From contig JAZHPA010000003.1 in NCBI GenBank assembly GCA_051024685.1, positions 59,215-123,214 of the forward strand: a DNA stretch of 64,000 bases, written 5' to 3'. Shown here in pieces: positions 1 through 8,444 of this stretch (its first letter is position 1; every line of letters begins with the position of its first letter). Made by a program: the position numbers and the translations under genes. Under the pieces are notes generated by a model. It did no database searches. It worked only from the letters and a program-made list of their open reading frames with translations, and was not told where the DNA came from. This DNA is from UBA12545 sp051024685 (lineage in GTDB: Bacteria > Bacillota > DSM-521 > Neomoorellales > Neomoorellaceae).

Positions 1-226
1 GGATTTTAAAGTAGGTTCCCAGGGGATCGATGATATAGCCGTCCAGGATGACTCCCTGGGCCCCCCGCAAGGCCCAGGCCACGGCCATAATGCCTATCAA
101 GCCGGCAGTGGCCAGGTAAGCTATTCCCCTTTTCTCCTGCCCCGGCACCAGCAGCCCCACCACCAGCAATCCTAAGCCCAGGGTGGCTGTTAAGAGTTCC
201 ACGCTTAATAGCTGCCAGATACCCAC
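1..226 (-). CDS. nuoN: NADH-quinone oxidoreductase subunit N (partial, 3' part outside window)
   Basis: N-terminal 75 residues of an antiporter-like membrane subunit of respiratory complex I. The GTG start at 226-224 shares one base with the TAG stop of nuoM (TAGTG), so translation is probably coupled. The visible residues form two hydrophobic segments, beginning VGIWQLLSVELL, as expected for the first membrane helices of NuoN. Its place directly after nuoM is the canonical last position of the nuo operon. The rest of the gene runs off the left edge, so completeness cannot be judged. The identification rests mainly on gene order and hydrophobicity. Confidence 0.75.
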   Translation of the reverse strand, partial: MGIWQLLSVELLTATLGLGLLVVGLLVPGQEKRGIAYLATAGLIGIMAVAWALRGAQGVILDGYIIDPLGTYFKI

Positions 227-1755
227 TAGAAAATCCCCCCTATGGCCTTCGCGGCCTCGATCTTGGCTACCAGCGGGGCTACGCCGGTATTAATGAGATC
301 CACCATAAAGGAGGGGAACAGGCCGAAGAAGAGGAGGACCGAGCACAGCACTACAATGGGGACCAGTTCCACTCCCCGGGCATCTTCCAGGCCGTCCCAC
401 TCTGATTTACGCGGTCCAAAGAAGGTTTTCTGCACGACCCGCAGGACATAAGTGGCGGTAATAACAATGCCCAGGATGGCTAAAATGGCCAGGACCCGGT
501 AGCTTAAGAGGCCACCCCACAGCGCCTGTTCCCGGGTAAAGGCCCCTAAGAAAATCAAGAACTCGGCCACGAAGTTATTCAGCCCAGGCAATCCCAGGGA
601 AGCCAGGCCGCCGATCAGGAAACCGGCAGCCACCCGCGGCATCTGATGGGCCAGCCCGCCAAAGCGGGCGATCTCCCGGGTATGGGCTTTATGGTAGATA
701 TTCCCCACCAGAGCGAAGAAGAGGGCCGTCATGATGCCATGGGCGAACATCTGGGTTACGGCTCCGCTCAAGCTTAAAGTGTTAAGAGCAGCTATCCCCA
801 ATAGCACATAACCCATGTGGCTCACGCTGCTGTAGCCGATGACGAACTTTAAATCCTTCTGGACCATGGCTATCATGGCTCCATAGACCACATTCACGAT
901 GCAGAGAACGGCGATAAGGGGAGCCCAAAACTTGGCCCCTTCCGGGAAGAAGAAAACTCCCACCCGGATTAAGCCGTAGGCCCCCAATTTCATCAACACC
1001 CCGGCGTGGAGCATACTTACGGCCGTAGGCGCTGCCACGTGGCCGTCGGGGGACCACAGGTGCAGGGGCCAGATGGGCACCAGCACCCCAAAGCCGATAA
1101 GCATGAGGAAAAAGATAAACTTTTGGAAGCCCACATCATACTTCACTGTGGCCAGGGTTTGAATATCGAAAGTGGGATAGCCCAACTGGTTGGACGCATA
1201 AAGGAAAAGGGCAATGATGCCGATGAGGGCAAAGGCGCTGCCCACCAGAAGATACAGGGTCAGCTTCATGGCCGCATACTCTTTCCTGGTGCTCCCCCAT
1301 ATACCGATCAGGAGGTACATGGGAATCACCGCTACCTCAAAGAAGAGGTAGAAAAAGAAGAGGTCCCGCGCGATGAATACACCAAAGACGCCGGTCACCA
1401 GCATCAGGAGAAAAATGAAAAATTCCTTGATGCGGTTGGTCATATCCCAGGAGGCAAAAACGCCGGTAAATATTACTATGGCCGTAAGCAACACCATGGG
1501 CAGGCTCATTCCGTCCACGCCCACAGAATAATTGATGCCGAAGGCTGGCACCCACGTCCTATCTTCCAGAAACTGTAACCCGCCTGCCCCCTGGTCGTAG
1601 GCAATGTATGCATAAACCGACAGCGCCAGGGCGACAAAGGTAGCGACGGCGGCGGTGATCTTTATGAGCAACTGCTCCCTTTCCGGTATTAACAGGATAA
1701 GGATAAGCCCTATTACCGGCGCCAGAAGAATGGAAGTCAAAAGCGGGAAACTCAT
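226..1755 (-). CDS. nuoM: NADH-quinone oxidoreductase subunit M
   Basis: Proton-pumping membrane subunit of complex I, of the Mrp-antiporter-like family. It is 509 residues long, the usual size, and is almost entirely transmembrane helices. The family signatures are visible: the FFFYLFFEVAVIPMYLLIGIWG block, whose glutamate takes part in proton transfer, and the WPLHLWSPDGHVAAPTAVSM block. The ATG start overlaps the nuoL stop by four bases (ATGA), and its own stop overlaps nuoN, so it lies inside one operon read on the minus strand. Nothing in the sequence suggests damage. Confidence 0.97.
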   Translation of the reverse strand: MSFPLLTSILLAPVIGLILILLIPEREQLLIKITAAVATFVALALSVYAYIAYDQGAGGLQFLEDRTWVPAFGINYSVGVDGMSLPMVLLTAIVIFTGVFASWDMTNRIKEFFIFLLMLVTGVFGVFIARDLFFFYLFFEVAVIPMYLLIGIWGSTRKEYAAMKLTLYLLVGSAFALIGIIALFLYASNQLGYPTFDIQTLATVKYDVGFQKFIFFLMLIGFGVLVPIWPLHLWSPDGHVAAPTAVSMLHAGVLMKLGAYGLIRVGVFFFPEGAKFWAPLIAVLCIVNVVYGAMIAMVQKDLKFVIGYSSVSHMGYVLLGIAALNTLSLSGAVTQMFAHGIMTALFFALVGNIYHKAHTREIARFGGLAHQMPRVAAGFLIGGLASLGLPGLNNFVAEFLIFLGAFTREQALWGGLLSYRVLAILAILGIVITATYVLRVVQKTFFGPRKSEWDGLEDARGVELVPIVVLCSVLLFFGLFPSFMVDLINTGVAPLVAKIEAAKAIGGIF

Positions 1756-3635
1756 CTTATCCCTCCTATCACCGGCGCTGCCGCCCAGATTACGAGGACA
1801 ACTACCGCCGCAAAAATCACCAGCGCATAAGCGGGTAGACTGCCGCTCTGCAGGTACCGCAGCCTGCGCCCTGCCCAGCGCACCAGGTCTCCCACCCCGT
1901 CAAAAATCCGGTCTACCACGTGACGGTCATGCCAGTTGAAAGCCTCGGCTAATCCCAGGACCACTTTGCGGAAGAACCAGAGATAAGCCTCATCCACATA
2001 GTACTTGTTGTATACCACCGTGTAGATGCCCTTCCACCGCCGGGCCAGAGCTTCGGGGGAGATTGCCCCCCGGCCATAAAGGAGCCAGGCCAGGTAAATC
2101 CCGAGTAGGGCCACCAGGGTGGAACTAAGCATGACGAAATAGTTGGGTTCCACATGGTGGGGTTCTCCAAAATATATCCACGAGCTGAAGCCGTGCTGCA
2201 CAAAGGGAGCCCCGATAAAGCCTCCCACCACGGACAGGGCGGCCAGAACAATAAGGGGTATGGTCATGGTCCACGGCGATTCGTGGCCGTGGAGACCTGC
2301 CCGCCGGGGACCGAAAAAGGCCACAAAGATAAGGCGAAACATGTAAAAGGCTGTAAGGAAGGCCACCGCCGTACCTAGAAGGTAAAGGCCAGTATAGCCG
2401 TGGCTGTAGGCGGCCAGTAAAATCTCATCCTTGCTCCAAAAACCGGCCAAGGGCGGGATCCCCGCCAGGGCCAGGGCGCCGAGGATAAAGGTGCCGGCCG
2501 TAATCTTCATGTCCCTGGCCAAACCGCCCATGCGGAAAATATCCTGCTCCTGGAGGGCGTGGATGACACTGCCGGCGCCCAGGAAGAGCAGGGCCTTAAA
2601 GAAGGCGTGGGTAGTCAAATGGAACATACCGGCCGTCATGCTGCCCACACCCATGGCCATAACCATGTAGCCCAGCTGGCTGATGGTGGAATAGGCCAGG
2701 ATGCGCTTGATATCCCTCTGCACCACCCCGATGGTGGCCGCAAAGAGGGCCGTAAAGCCGCCCACGTAAGCAATGATCAACATGACGGAAGGCAAACTGG
2801 CAAATAGGACAAAGGCCCGCGCCAGCAAGTAAACGCCGGCCGCCACCATGGTGGCCGCGTGGATTAAGGCGCTAACAGGAGTGGGGCCCTCCATGGCATC
2901 CGGCAGCCAGACATGGAGAGGAAACTGGGCAGATTTACCAATGGGTCCGATAAATACCAGGGTAGCAGCTAGAGCTAAAAGCCCTAAGTTTTGGGCCTGA
3001 GGTATGACCTCGGCCAGCTCCCGGAAGTTAAAGGTGCCGAACATAAGGAAAAGGAAGAAACACCCCAGCATAAACCCGAAGTCCGCCACCCGGTTGGTCA
3101 CGAAGGCCTTCAAGCTGGCCCGGGCTGCTTCCGGTTTATGAAAATAAAAACCTATAAGCAAGTAGGAGCACAGGCCCACCAATTCCCAGAAGAAAAAGAT
3201 CATGAAGAAGTTGTTGGCCACCACCAGGCCCAGCATAGAGGCGCTAAAAAGGGAAAGGTAGCTGAAGAAAACGCTGAAGCCGGGATCCCCGTGCATGTAG
3301 CCCACGGAATAAATCTCCACCAGCAGGGCCACCAGCGTCACTACTACCAGCATGACTGCGGTAAGGGGATCTATTAAAATCCCGGCCTCAATCTTAAGCA
3401 ACCATCCCTCAGGCCCGGGGATAGCCAGCCAGTTAATGGCCCTTTCTACCGGCTGCTCCATGGTCACCCCGGTAAGCAACACTTCCCGTAAAATACCTGC
3501 GGCCAGGATAAAGGAAGCCGCAATGGCCGCGATGCCCACCAGGGCGCTTAATACTTTCAGCCTACGGGTGAGAAAGACAATGACCGGAAAGGCCAGGGCC
3601 GGAAAAAAGGGTACTAACCAGGCATATTCGATCAT
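1752..3635 (-). CDS. nuoL: NADH-quinone oxidoreductase subunit L
   Basis: The largest membrane subunit of complex I, placed at the distal tip of the proton-pumping arm. It has 627 residues. The N-terminal antiporter motif FFFWELVGLCSYLLIGFY and the quinone/proton-channel region HVWLPDAMEGPTPVSALIHA are intact. The C-terminal part, after the FFGPR stretch, contains the hydrophilic lateral-helix region and a final transmembrane segment. It starts 34 bases after nuoK and overlaps nuoM by four bases. Length and motifs match the family, so NuoL is preferred over MrpA or hydrogenase HyfB-type relatives, a choice supported by the surrounding nuo genes. Confidence 0.97.
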   Translation of the reverse strand: MIEYAWLVPFFPALAFPVIVFLTRRLKVLSALVGIAAIAASFILAAGILREVLLTGVTMEQPVERAINWLAIPGPEGWLLKIEAGILIDPLTAVMLVVVTLVALLVEIYSVGYMHGDPGFSVFFSYLSLFSASMLGLVVANNFFMIFFFWELVGLCSYLLIGFYFHKPEAARASLKAFVTNRVADFGFMLGCFFLFLMFGTFNFRELAEVIPQAQNLGLLALAATLVFIGPIGKSAQFPLHVWLPDAMEGPTPVSALIHAATMVAAGVYLLARAFVLFASLPSVMLIIAYVGGFTALFAATIGVVQRDIKRILAYSTISQLGYMVMAMGVGSMTAGMFHLTTHAFFKALLFLGAGSVIHALQEQDIFRMGGLARDMKITAGTFILGALALAGIPPLAGFWSKDEILLAAYSHGYTGLYLLGTAVAFLTAFYMFRLIFVAFFGPRRAGLHGHESPWTMTIPLIVLAALSVVGGFIGAPFVQHGFSSWIYFGEPHHVEPNYFVMLSSTLVALLGIYLAWLLYGRGAISPEALARRWKGIYTVVYNKYYVDEAYLWFFRKVVLGLAEAFNWHDRHVVDRIFDGVGDLVRWAGRRLRYLQSGSLPAYALVIFAAVVVLVIWAAAPVIGGIR

Positions 3636-3669
3636 GGCTTCTCTTTCACCTGCCCCTTGGCAAAATGTT

Positions 3670-3978
3670 TTACCACTTCAACCAGTCGGCTTCATCCACA
3701 TTGGTGGCCAGCCGCCGGCGGTACAGGTTGATGACAATGGCCAGTCCTACGGCCACCTCTGCGGCCGCCACCACAATCACAAAGATGGCAAAAACCTGAC
3801 CCGTCACCTCACCCGGGTTGAGGAAGCGGTTGAAGGCCACCAGATTGATGTTCACAGCGTTCAGCATGAGCTCTATACCCATGAGCACGGCCACCGCATT
3901 TTTCTTGGCCAGAGCACCGAAAAGGCCCACGGCAAACAGGAGGCCGGCCAGGGCTAAATAATGGCTGAGCGTAATCAT
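3670..3978 (-). CDS. nuoK: NADH-quinone oxidoreductase subunit K
   Basis: Small membrane subunit of complex I (102 residues, three transmembrane helices), homologous to MrpC. The two conserved glutamates of the family lie in membrane segments: MGIELMLNAVNINL contains the first, and the second is in AAAEVAVGLAIV. Its ATG overlaps the end of nuoJ by four bases (ATGA), which fits translational coupling. Length and position are canonical. Confidence 0.96.
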   Translation of the reverse strand: MITLSHYLALAGLLFAVGLFGALAKKNAVAVLMGIELMLNAVNINLVAFNRFLNPGEVTGQVFAIFVIVVAAAEVAVGLAIVINLYRRRLATNVDEADWLKW

Positions 3979-4484
3979 TTTTTCCGCTTCTCCTCTCTTG
4001 CCAGCAGGATGGCCCCGATTATACCCACCAGCAATAGCACGGCAGCTACCTCAAAGGGGAGGACAAAGGGGCCCAGGAAGGCTTCCGCAATGGCTCCTAC
4101 GGTATTCTCCGGCCAGGTACCGGATTGCCCCCGCCAGGCGCTCTGGCCCAAAGCCAGCACCACCAAGATGAAGAGGGCCAGGGAAACTACCCCCGCGGCC
4201 ACGTGGTAGCTGTTAAAGGGATTGCTCTGGCGCATGTTGCCCCTTCTGGTGAGCATGACACCAAAGATCAAGAGGATGGCCACGGCGCCGGCGTACACCA
4301 GGACCTGTACTGCTGCTAGGAATTCGGCTTCCAGCAAAATATAGAGACCGGCAACCCCTATGAAGGTCAAGACCAGATAGAGGGCGCTGTGTACGATGTT
4401 GGGAAGCAACACCACGGCTACCGCCGAGCCCACCGTCAGGGCTGCCAGCAGCCAGAATACCGCCGCGCTTGCTCCACCTGCCAC
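3975..4484 (-). CDS. nuoJ: NADH-quinone oxidoreductase subunit J
   Basis: Membrane subunit J of complex I, 169 residues with five predicted hydrophobic helices. The central segment with AVQVLVYAGAVAILLIFGVML is the characteristic conserved helix of NuoJ; its tyrosine and glycines form the pi-bulge region near the quinone-coupling axis. The GTG start at 4484 is preceded by a GGAGGAGA ribosome site. It lies between nuoI and nuoK, the normal order. The C-terminus is charged (REEKRKK) and probably cytoplasmic. Confidence 0.95.
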   Translation of the reverse strand: MAGGASAAVFWLLAALTVGSAVAVVLLPNIVHSALYLVLTFIGVAGLYILLEAEFLAAVQVLVYAGAVAILLIFGVMLTRRGNMRQSNPFNSYHVAAGVVSLALFILVVLALGQSAWRGQSGTWPENTVGAIAEAFLGPFVLPFEVAAVLLLVGIIGAILLAREEKRKK

Positions 4485-4511
4485 TCTCCTCCACTCCCTC
4501 CTATCGCCTGT

Positions 4512-4925
4512 TTATTGCTCGTCCACTTCCTTCTCTGAAGCATATCCTTTATCTTCAAATAGAACGTGGAAGGTATCCTCAAAGTTGTAACACGCCAATT
4601 CGAAATCGGGCTTAAAATGCAGGGCCTCGCTGGGGCAGCTTTCCACACAAAGGCCGCAGAAGAGGCACTGGCCCAACTTCATGGTATATTTGGTCAGGCG
4701 GCGCTTTTTGTCCTCGTCTCGCCGCGATTGGATGCTAATTACATGGTTGGGGCAGGCATTGGCACAAACCCCGCAGGCCGTGCATTTCTCACTTTCCAAC
4801 ATGAAGGAACCGTGGGAACGCGGCGGCAACTTCGGACGCCTCTCCGGATATTGTTCGGTAATGGCCTTGCCGAAGGCCAAATGCCAGGTGATCTGCAGAC
4901 CCTTAAGCAGCCCTTGTCCGAACAC
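4512..4925 (-). CDS. nuoI: NADH-quinone oxidoreductase subunit I (2x[4Fe-4S] ferredoxin-like)
   Basis: Peripheral iron-sulfur subunit of complex I that carries clusters N6a and N6b to the quinone site. Two complete [4Fe-4S] motifs are visible: CTACGVCANACP and CLFCGLCVESCP. The open frame reaches 4952, but the GTG at 4925 is chosen because GGGAGG sits eight bases upstream and the nuoH stop ends two bases before it. This gives 137 residues beginning with the amphipathic FGQGLLKGLQITW helix that anchors NuoI. The acidic C-terminal tail follows the second cluster. Confidence 0.95.
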   Translation of the reverse strand: MFGQGLLKGLQITWHLAFGKAITEQYPERRPKLPPRSHGSFMLESEKCTACGVCANACPNHVISIQSRRDEDKKRRLTKYTMKLGQCLFCGLCVESCPSEALHFKPDFELACYNFEDTFHVLFEDKGYASEKEVDEQ

Positions 4926-4927
4926 TC

Positions 4928-5944
4928 TTACCACCTCCCTGGGAACAGCCACTGGTAAACTTTGATGCCTACACCGGTAACCAGGATATTGACCAGGGAC
5001 AGGGGTAAGAGGAATTTCCAGTTCAGCTGCAGCAAGTGGTCAATGCGTATGCGGGGGAAGGTCCAGCGCACCCACATGAAAAGGAGGATCATAATATATA
5101 GCTTAATAATGAACCACAACCACGAGGGCAGCCACGGGCCTTGCCAGCCCCCGAGGAACAGAGTTACGGCCAGGGCCGAAACACTCACCAAGTTGGCGTA
5201 CTCTGAAAGATAGAAGAGGGCATAGCGCATGGCGGTATACTCCACGAAGGGCCCGGCGATGATTTCCTGTTCCCCTTCCACCAGATCAAAGGGTCCGCGA
5301 TTAACCTCCGCGTTGGCGGCAATAAAGTAAATCAAGAAGGCCACCGGCTGCCAGAATATAAACCACACATCCTTTTGTGCCGCCACAATATCGGAAGTCC
5401 TCAAAGAGCCGACCAGCATTACTACTCCCAGGATGGAAAAGACTAAAGGAATTTCATAGCTCACCATCTGGGCTACCGCCCGCATAGCTCCCAGGAGGGC
5501 GTACTTATTGTTGGCCGCCCAGCCGCCCATGAGGATGGCAATGGTGGCCGTAGAGGACACGGCCAGAAAATAAAATACGCCAATGTTTAAGTCGGCAGCA
5601 ATCAAGCCCCGGCCAAAGGGTATCACGGCATAGAGCAAGACGGCCGGGATAAAGATAGCTATGGGGGCCACTATGAATACCCACTTGTCCACATGCCGGG
5701 GAATGATATCTTCTTTACCCAAAAACTTCAGGGCATCGACCACCGATTGCAGCAACCCGTGGGGACCCACCCGGTTGGGGCCCAAGCGCTGCTGCATATA
5801 AGCGCTGATCTTCCTTTCCAGGTAAATAAGATAAATCACGTTTAGGAAGACAAAGGCCAGGATCCCGATCAGGTAAATAACTCCTGTCAGGAGGCTATTT
5901 AACCACGGCGGGAAACCCCAGGTATTTAACCACGCTGTTACCAC
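4928..5944 (-). CDS. nuoH: NADH-quinone oxidoreductase subunit H
   Basis: Membrane subunit that forms the quinone cavity together with NuoB and NuoD. It is about 338 residues. The conserved loops QRLGPNRVGPHGLLQ and EGEQEIIAGPFVEY are present, as is the C-terminal RIRIDHLLQLNWKFLLPLSL stretch. The frame is open to an ATG at 5962, but the GTG at 5944 has GGAGG seven bases upstream and is the more likely start; the difference is six residues. It lies between nuoD and nuoI, the normal order. Confidence 0.96.
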   Translation of the reverse strand: MVTAWLNTWGFPPWLNSLLTGVIYLIGILAFVFLNVIYLIYLERKISAYMQQRLGPNRVGPHGLLQSVVDALKFLGKEDIIPRHVDKWVFIVAPIAIFIPAVLLYAVIPFGRGLIAADLNIGVFYFLAVSSTATIAILMGGWAANNKYALLGAMRAVAQMVSYEIPLVFSILGVVMLVGSLRTSDIVAAQKDVWFIFWQPVAFLIYFIAANAEVNRGPFDLVEGEQEIIAGPFVEYTAMRYALFYLSEYANLVSVSALAVTLFLGGWQGPWLPSWLWFIIKLYIMILLFMWVRWTFPRIRIDHLLQLNWKFLLPLSLVNILVTGVGIKVYQWLFPGRW

Positions 5945-5996
5945 GTTTTCTCCTCCAACCATACCTCCACTCCCCTAAGATAAAAGTTATTTTTAC

Positions 5997-7109
5997 TTAG
6001 CGGTCTACTTCGCCCAGCACGATATCGATGGAGGCCAGGGTAGCCACCGCGTCCTGAACGGTACCCCCGGAGGCCATCAGGGGAAAGGCGCCCAGGTTTA
6101 CAAAGGAGGGGCTATGGATATGCAACCGGTAAGGCTTGGACGAGCCATCGCTCACCACATAGAAGCCCAAAATGCCCTTAGCCCCTTCAATCTGATGGTA
6201 AACTTCACCCTCCGGCGGTCTGATTACTCTGGGCACCTTGGCCAAAACGGGCCCCTCCGGCAAGTCCCTCAAAGCCTGGGCAATGATCCTGGCGCTCTGT
6301 TCTATCTCCAAAAGGCGAATGACAAAACGATCGTAGGCATCGCCGTTGTTCAAGGTAGGAACCTCAAATTCAAAGCGGTCGTAAATCCCATAGGGCTTAA
6401 CTTTGCGCAGATCAAAGGGCAGCCCGCAGGCCCTCAAATTGGGACCGGTAAGGCCGTAGGCCAGGGCGGTCTGCAAATCTATCTTGCCCACCCCCCGGCA
6501 GCGGGCCTGAAAAATTTCATTTCCCGTAACCAGCCCGTTGATTTCCTCGATGCCCCGGGGAAGCTCGCCCAAAAAGCTTTTTAAAGCCGGGATAAATTCC
6601 GGCGGGATATCGGCGGCCACACCTCCGATGCGCATATAGCTCAAGGTCAGACGGGACCCGCAGGTCATTTCAAAAAGGTCGAGGATCTTCTCCCGGTCCC
6701 GGAAGGGCGGAAACCACGCCGTCCAGCCGCTCAAGTCCAGCGCCATGGAAGCCAGCATGACGTAGTGGCTGGCTATCCGGGAGAGCTCGGCCATGATTAT
6801 GCGCAGGTACTCTGCCCTCTCCGGAACCTGAATGTCCAAGAGCTTTTCCACGGCCTGCACATATCCCAGATTATTAAGCATAGCGGCCAGATAATCGAGC
6901 CGGTCTGTATAGGGAATGAATTGGGTATAGGTGCGGTCTTCCGCCAGCTTTTCCAACCCGCGGTGGAGATAACCCAAAACATTCTGTACGCCTACTACCG
7001 TCTCGCCGTCCAGGGTGAGCACCGCCCGGTAAACCCCGTGGGTGCTGGGGTGCTGCGGGCCCATATTGAGCATTATCTCTTCTGTTGTAAGCTGGGCAGA
7101 AGGCTTCAT
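5997..7109 (-). CDS. nuoD: NADH-quinone oxidoreductase subunit D (49 kDa)
   Basis: Peripheral quinone-site subunit of complex I, related to the large subunit of [NiFe] hydrogenases but without the metal-binding cysteines at the C-terminus. It is 370 residues long. The N-terminal MGPQHPSTHG loop, whose histidine contacts quinone, and the GLTGPNLRACG motif are intact. Unlike enterobacterial NuoCD it is not fused to NuoC; the two frames overlap by four bases (ATGA). A hydrogenase large subunit is rejected because the CxxC pairs that bind nickel are absent. Confidence 0.97.
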   Translation of the reverse strand: MKPSAQLTTEEIMLNMGPQHPSTHGVYRAVLTLDGETVVGVQNVLGYLHRGLEKLAEDRTYTQFIPYTDRLDYLAAMLNNLGYVQAVEKLLDIQVPERAEYLRIIMAELSRIASHYVMLASMALDLSGWTAWFPPFRDREKILDLFEMTCGSRLTLSYMRIGGVAADIPPEFIPALKSFLGELPRGIEEINGLVTGNEIFQARCRGVGKIDLQTALAYGLTGPNLRACGLPFDLRKVKPYGIYDRFEFEVPTLNNGDAYDRFVIRLLEIEQSARIIAQALRDLPEGPVLAKVPRVIRPPEGEVYHQIEGAKGILGFYVVSDGSSKPYRLHIHSPSFVNLGAFPLMASGGTVQDAVATLASIDIVLGEVDR

Positions 7110-7555
7110 GGGGTGCTCACCTCCTCGCGGGTTGCCCGGAAATCTTTGCGCAAGGGATGTCCCTCAAAATCGTCCGGGCAGAGAATGCGCCTTAAATCGG
7201 GATGTCCGGTAAAGATAATACCCAACAGGTCATACGCTTCCCGTTCTTGCACGTCCGCTGCCGGCCAGAGCCCTACCAACGAAGGAGCCCGGGGGTTTCC
7301 CCGCGGCAGGTCCACCTTTACCCGCAACATCTCCCCCTGGGGCACGGCCATTAGATGGTATACCAAAATTATCTGTTCTTGTGGGAGCCAATCAACCCCG
7401 GTGAGGTCGGCCAAGAAGTTGAAGCCGTATTCTTCTTTTAGTGCCGTCATCACTTCCACCAGCCGTTCCACCGGTACCTTTAGGCCCGGCATATCGCGGC
7501 CCTGCATCGCCTCCACGCCCGGAAAACGCTTCTCCAAATCTCTCCAGTCCTTCAT
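7106..7555 (-). CDS. nuoC: NADH-quinone oxidoreductase subunit C (30 kDa)
   Basis: Peripheral scaffold subunit of complex I, 149 residues. The family signature is visible near residues 105-140: EREAYDLLGIIFTGHPDLRR followed by the ILCPDDFEGHPLRKDF segment. The N-terminal third is less conserved, as is normal. It overlaps nuoB by four bases at the start and nuoD by four bases at the end. It is slightly shorter than many stand-alone NuoC proteins but has all the conserved blocks. Confidence 0.96.
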   Translation of the reverse strand: MKDWRDLEKRFPGVEAMQGRDMPGLKVPVERLVEVMTALKEEYGFNFLADLTGVDWLPQEQIILVYHLMAVPQGEMLRVKVDLPRGNPRAPSLVGLWPAADVQEREAYDLLGIIFTGHPDLRRILCPDDFEGHPLRKDFRATREEVSTP

Positions 7556-8058
7556 TTTTGCCTCACCAACGCTACCTTAGGATTCACCACTTTATCCCTC
7601 AATTTGAGAAGGCCATGGATCAGGGCCTCCGGCCGTGGAGGACAACCGGGAACGTACACATCCACCGGTACAATGGTGTCGACCCCCGGAACCACGTTGT
7701 AAGAGTCCACAAAGGGGCCCCCGCTAATGGAACAGCTCCCCATGGCCACAACCCACTTGGGAGCCGGCATTTGGTCGTAAAGCCGGCGCAGTAAGGGCGC
7801 CATCTTCTTGGTGACGGTGCCGGCCACGATCATCAAATCCGCCTGGCGGGGAGAAGGACGGAATACCTCGTACCCGAAACGGGCGATATCGTATCGTGCT
7901 CCGCCGGCGGCCATCATTTCAATGGCGCAGCAGGCCAACCCAAAAGTGAGGGGCCAAAAGGAGTGGGCCCGGCAATAGTTAAGCAGCTTTTCTACAGAAG
8001 CCAGCAATACGTTTTGCGGCATCTCCACCTCAGGGGGTTTTAGCCTTACTATCTCCAC
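7552..8058 (-). CDS. nuoB: NADH-quinone oxidoreductase subunit B (PSST, N2 cluster)
   Basis: Iron-sulfur subunit that binds cluster N2, the last electron carrier before quinone. The N2 ligands are visible: tandem cysteines in GLACCAIEMMA, a cysteine in MGSCSISGGPF and one in VPGCPPRPEAL. The frame is open to 8088, but the GTG at 8058 is preferred because a GGAGGG ribosome site lies about nine bases upstream; it also reduces the overlap with nuoA to 10 bases. This gives 168 residues, typical for NuoB. It contains the Y-A-I-A-type loop region next to the quinone pocket. Confidence 0.96.
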   Translation of the reverse strand: MEIVRLKPPEVEMPQNVLLASVEKLLNYCRAHSFWPLTFGLACCAIEMMAAGGARYDIARFGYEVFRPSPRQADLMIVAGTVTKKMAPLLRRLYDQMPAPKWVVAMGSCSISGGPFVDSYNVVPGVDTIVPVDVYVPGCPPRPEALIHGLLKLRDKVVNPKVALVRQK

Positions 8059-8408
8059 TCCAGGGCTCCCTCCTTCCAGGCATACCACAGGCCCAGGACC
8101 AGAATGGCTATAAAGATGATCATCTCAATGAAGGCAAACCAACCCAGGACTTTAAATTTGACGGCCCAGGGATACAAAAACACCGTCTCCACGTCAAACA
8201 ACAAAAAAATGAGGGCATAAAGAAAATAGCTGATCTTAAACTGGACCCAAGTCGGCCCCTGGGTTTCCAGGCCGCATTCATACGTCTCCTCTTTCGCGCC
8301 TGCGGCCGGCCTTTTAGGCCTTATAAACCAGTTGGCTGCAATGGCCCCTATGGCCACCCCTATAGCTCCCAACAAAAATACAGCCACAATGACATATTGA
8401 TATAGTAT
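8049..8408 (-). CDS. nuoA: NADH-quinone oxidoreductase subunit A, apparently starting at AUA
   Basis: First gene of the complex I operon: a three-helix membrane subunit with the conserved ETYECGLETQGP loop and LIFLLFDVETVFLYPWA helix. A GTG at 8387 gives 112 residues but has no ribosome site and cuts into the first helix. The strong GGGGGAGG at about 8418-8425 is nine bases before an in-frame ATA at 8408-8406. Starting there adds seven residues (xLYQYVI) and gives the usual length of about 119. The only nearby ATG (8395) is in another frame. AUA initiation is an inference from ribosome-site spacing and family length. Confidence 0.9.
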   Translation of the reverse strand: MLYQYVIVAVFLLGAIGVAIGAIAANWFIRPKRPAAGAKEETYECGLETQGPTWVQFKISYFLYALIFLLFDVETVFLYPWAVKFKVLGWFAFIEMIIFIAILVLGLWYAWKEGALEWR

Positions 8409-8444
8409 TTTTGAACACCTCCCCCAAAAAATTAGCGCCGCTTT

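Noticed and set aside
5997..7109. Large subunit of an energy-converting hydrogenase instead of NuoD
   Set aside because: The nickel-binding cysteine pairs are absent and the surrounding genes are a full nuo set.
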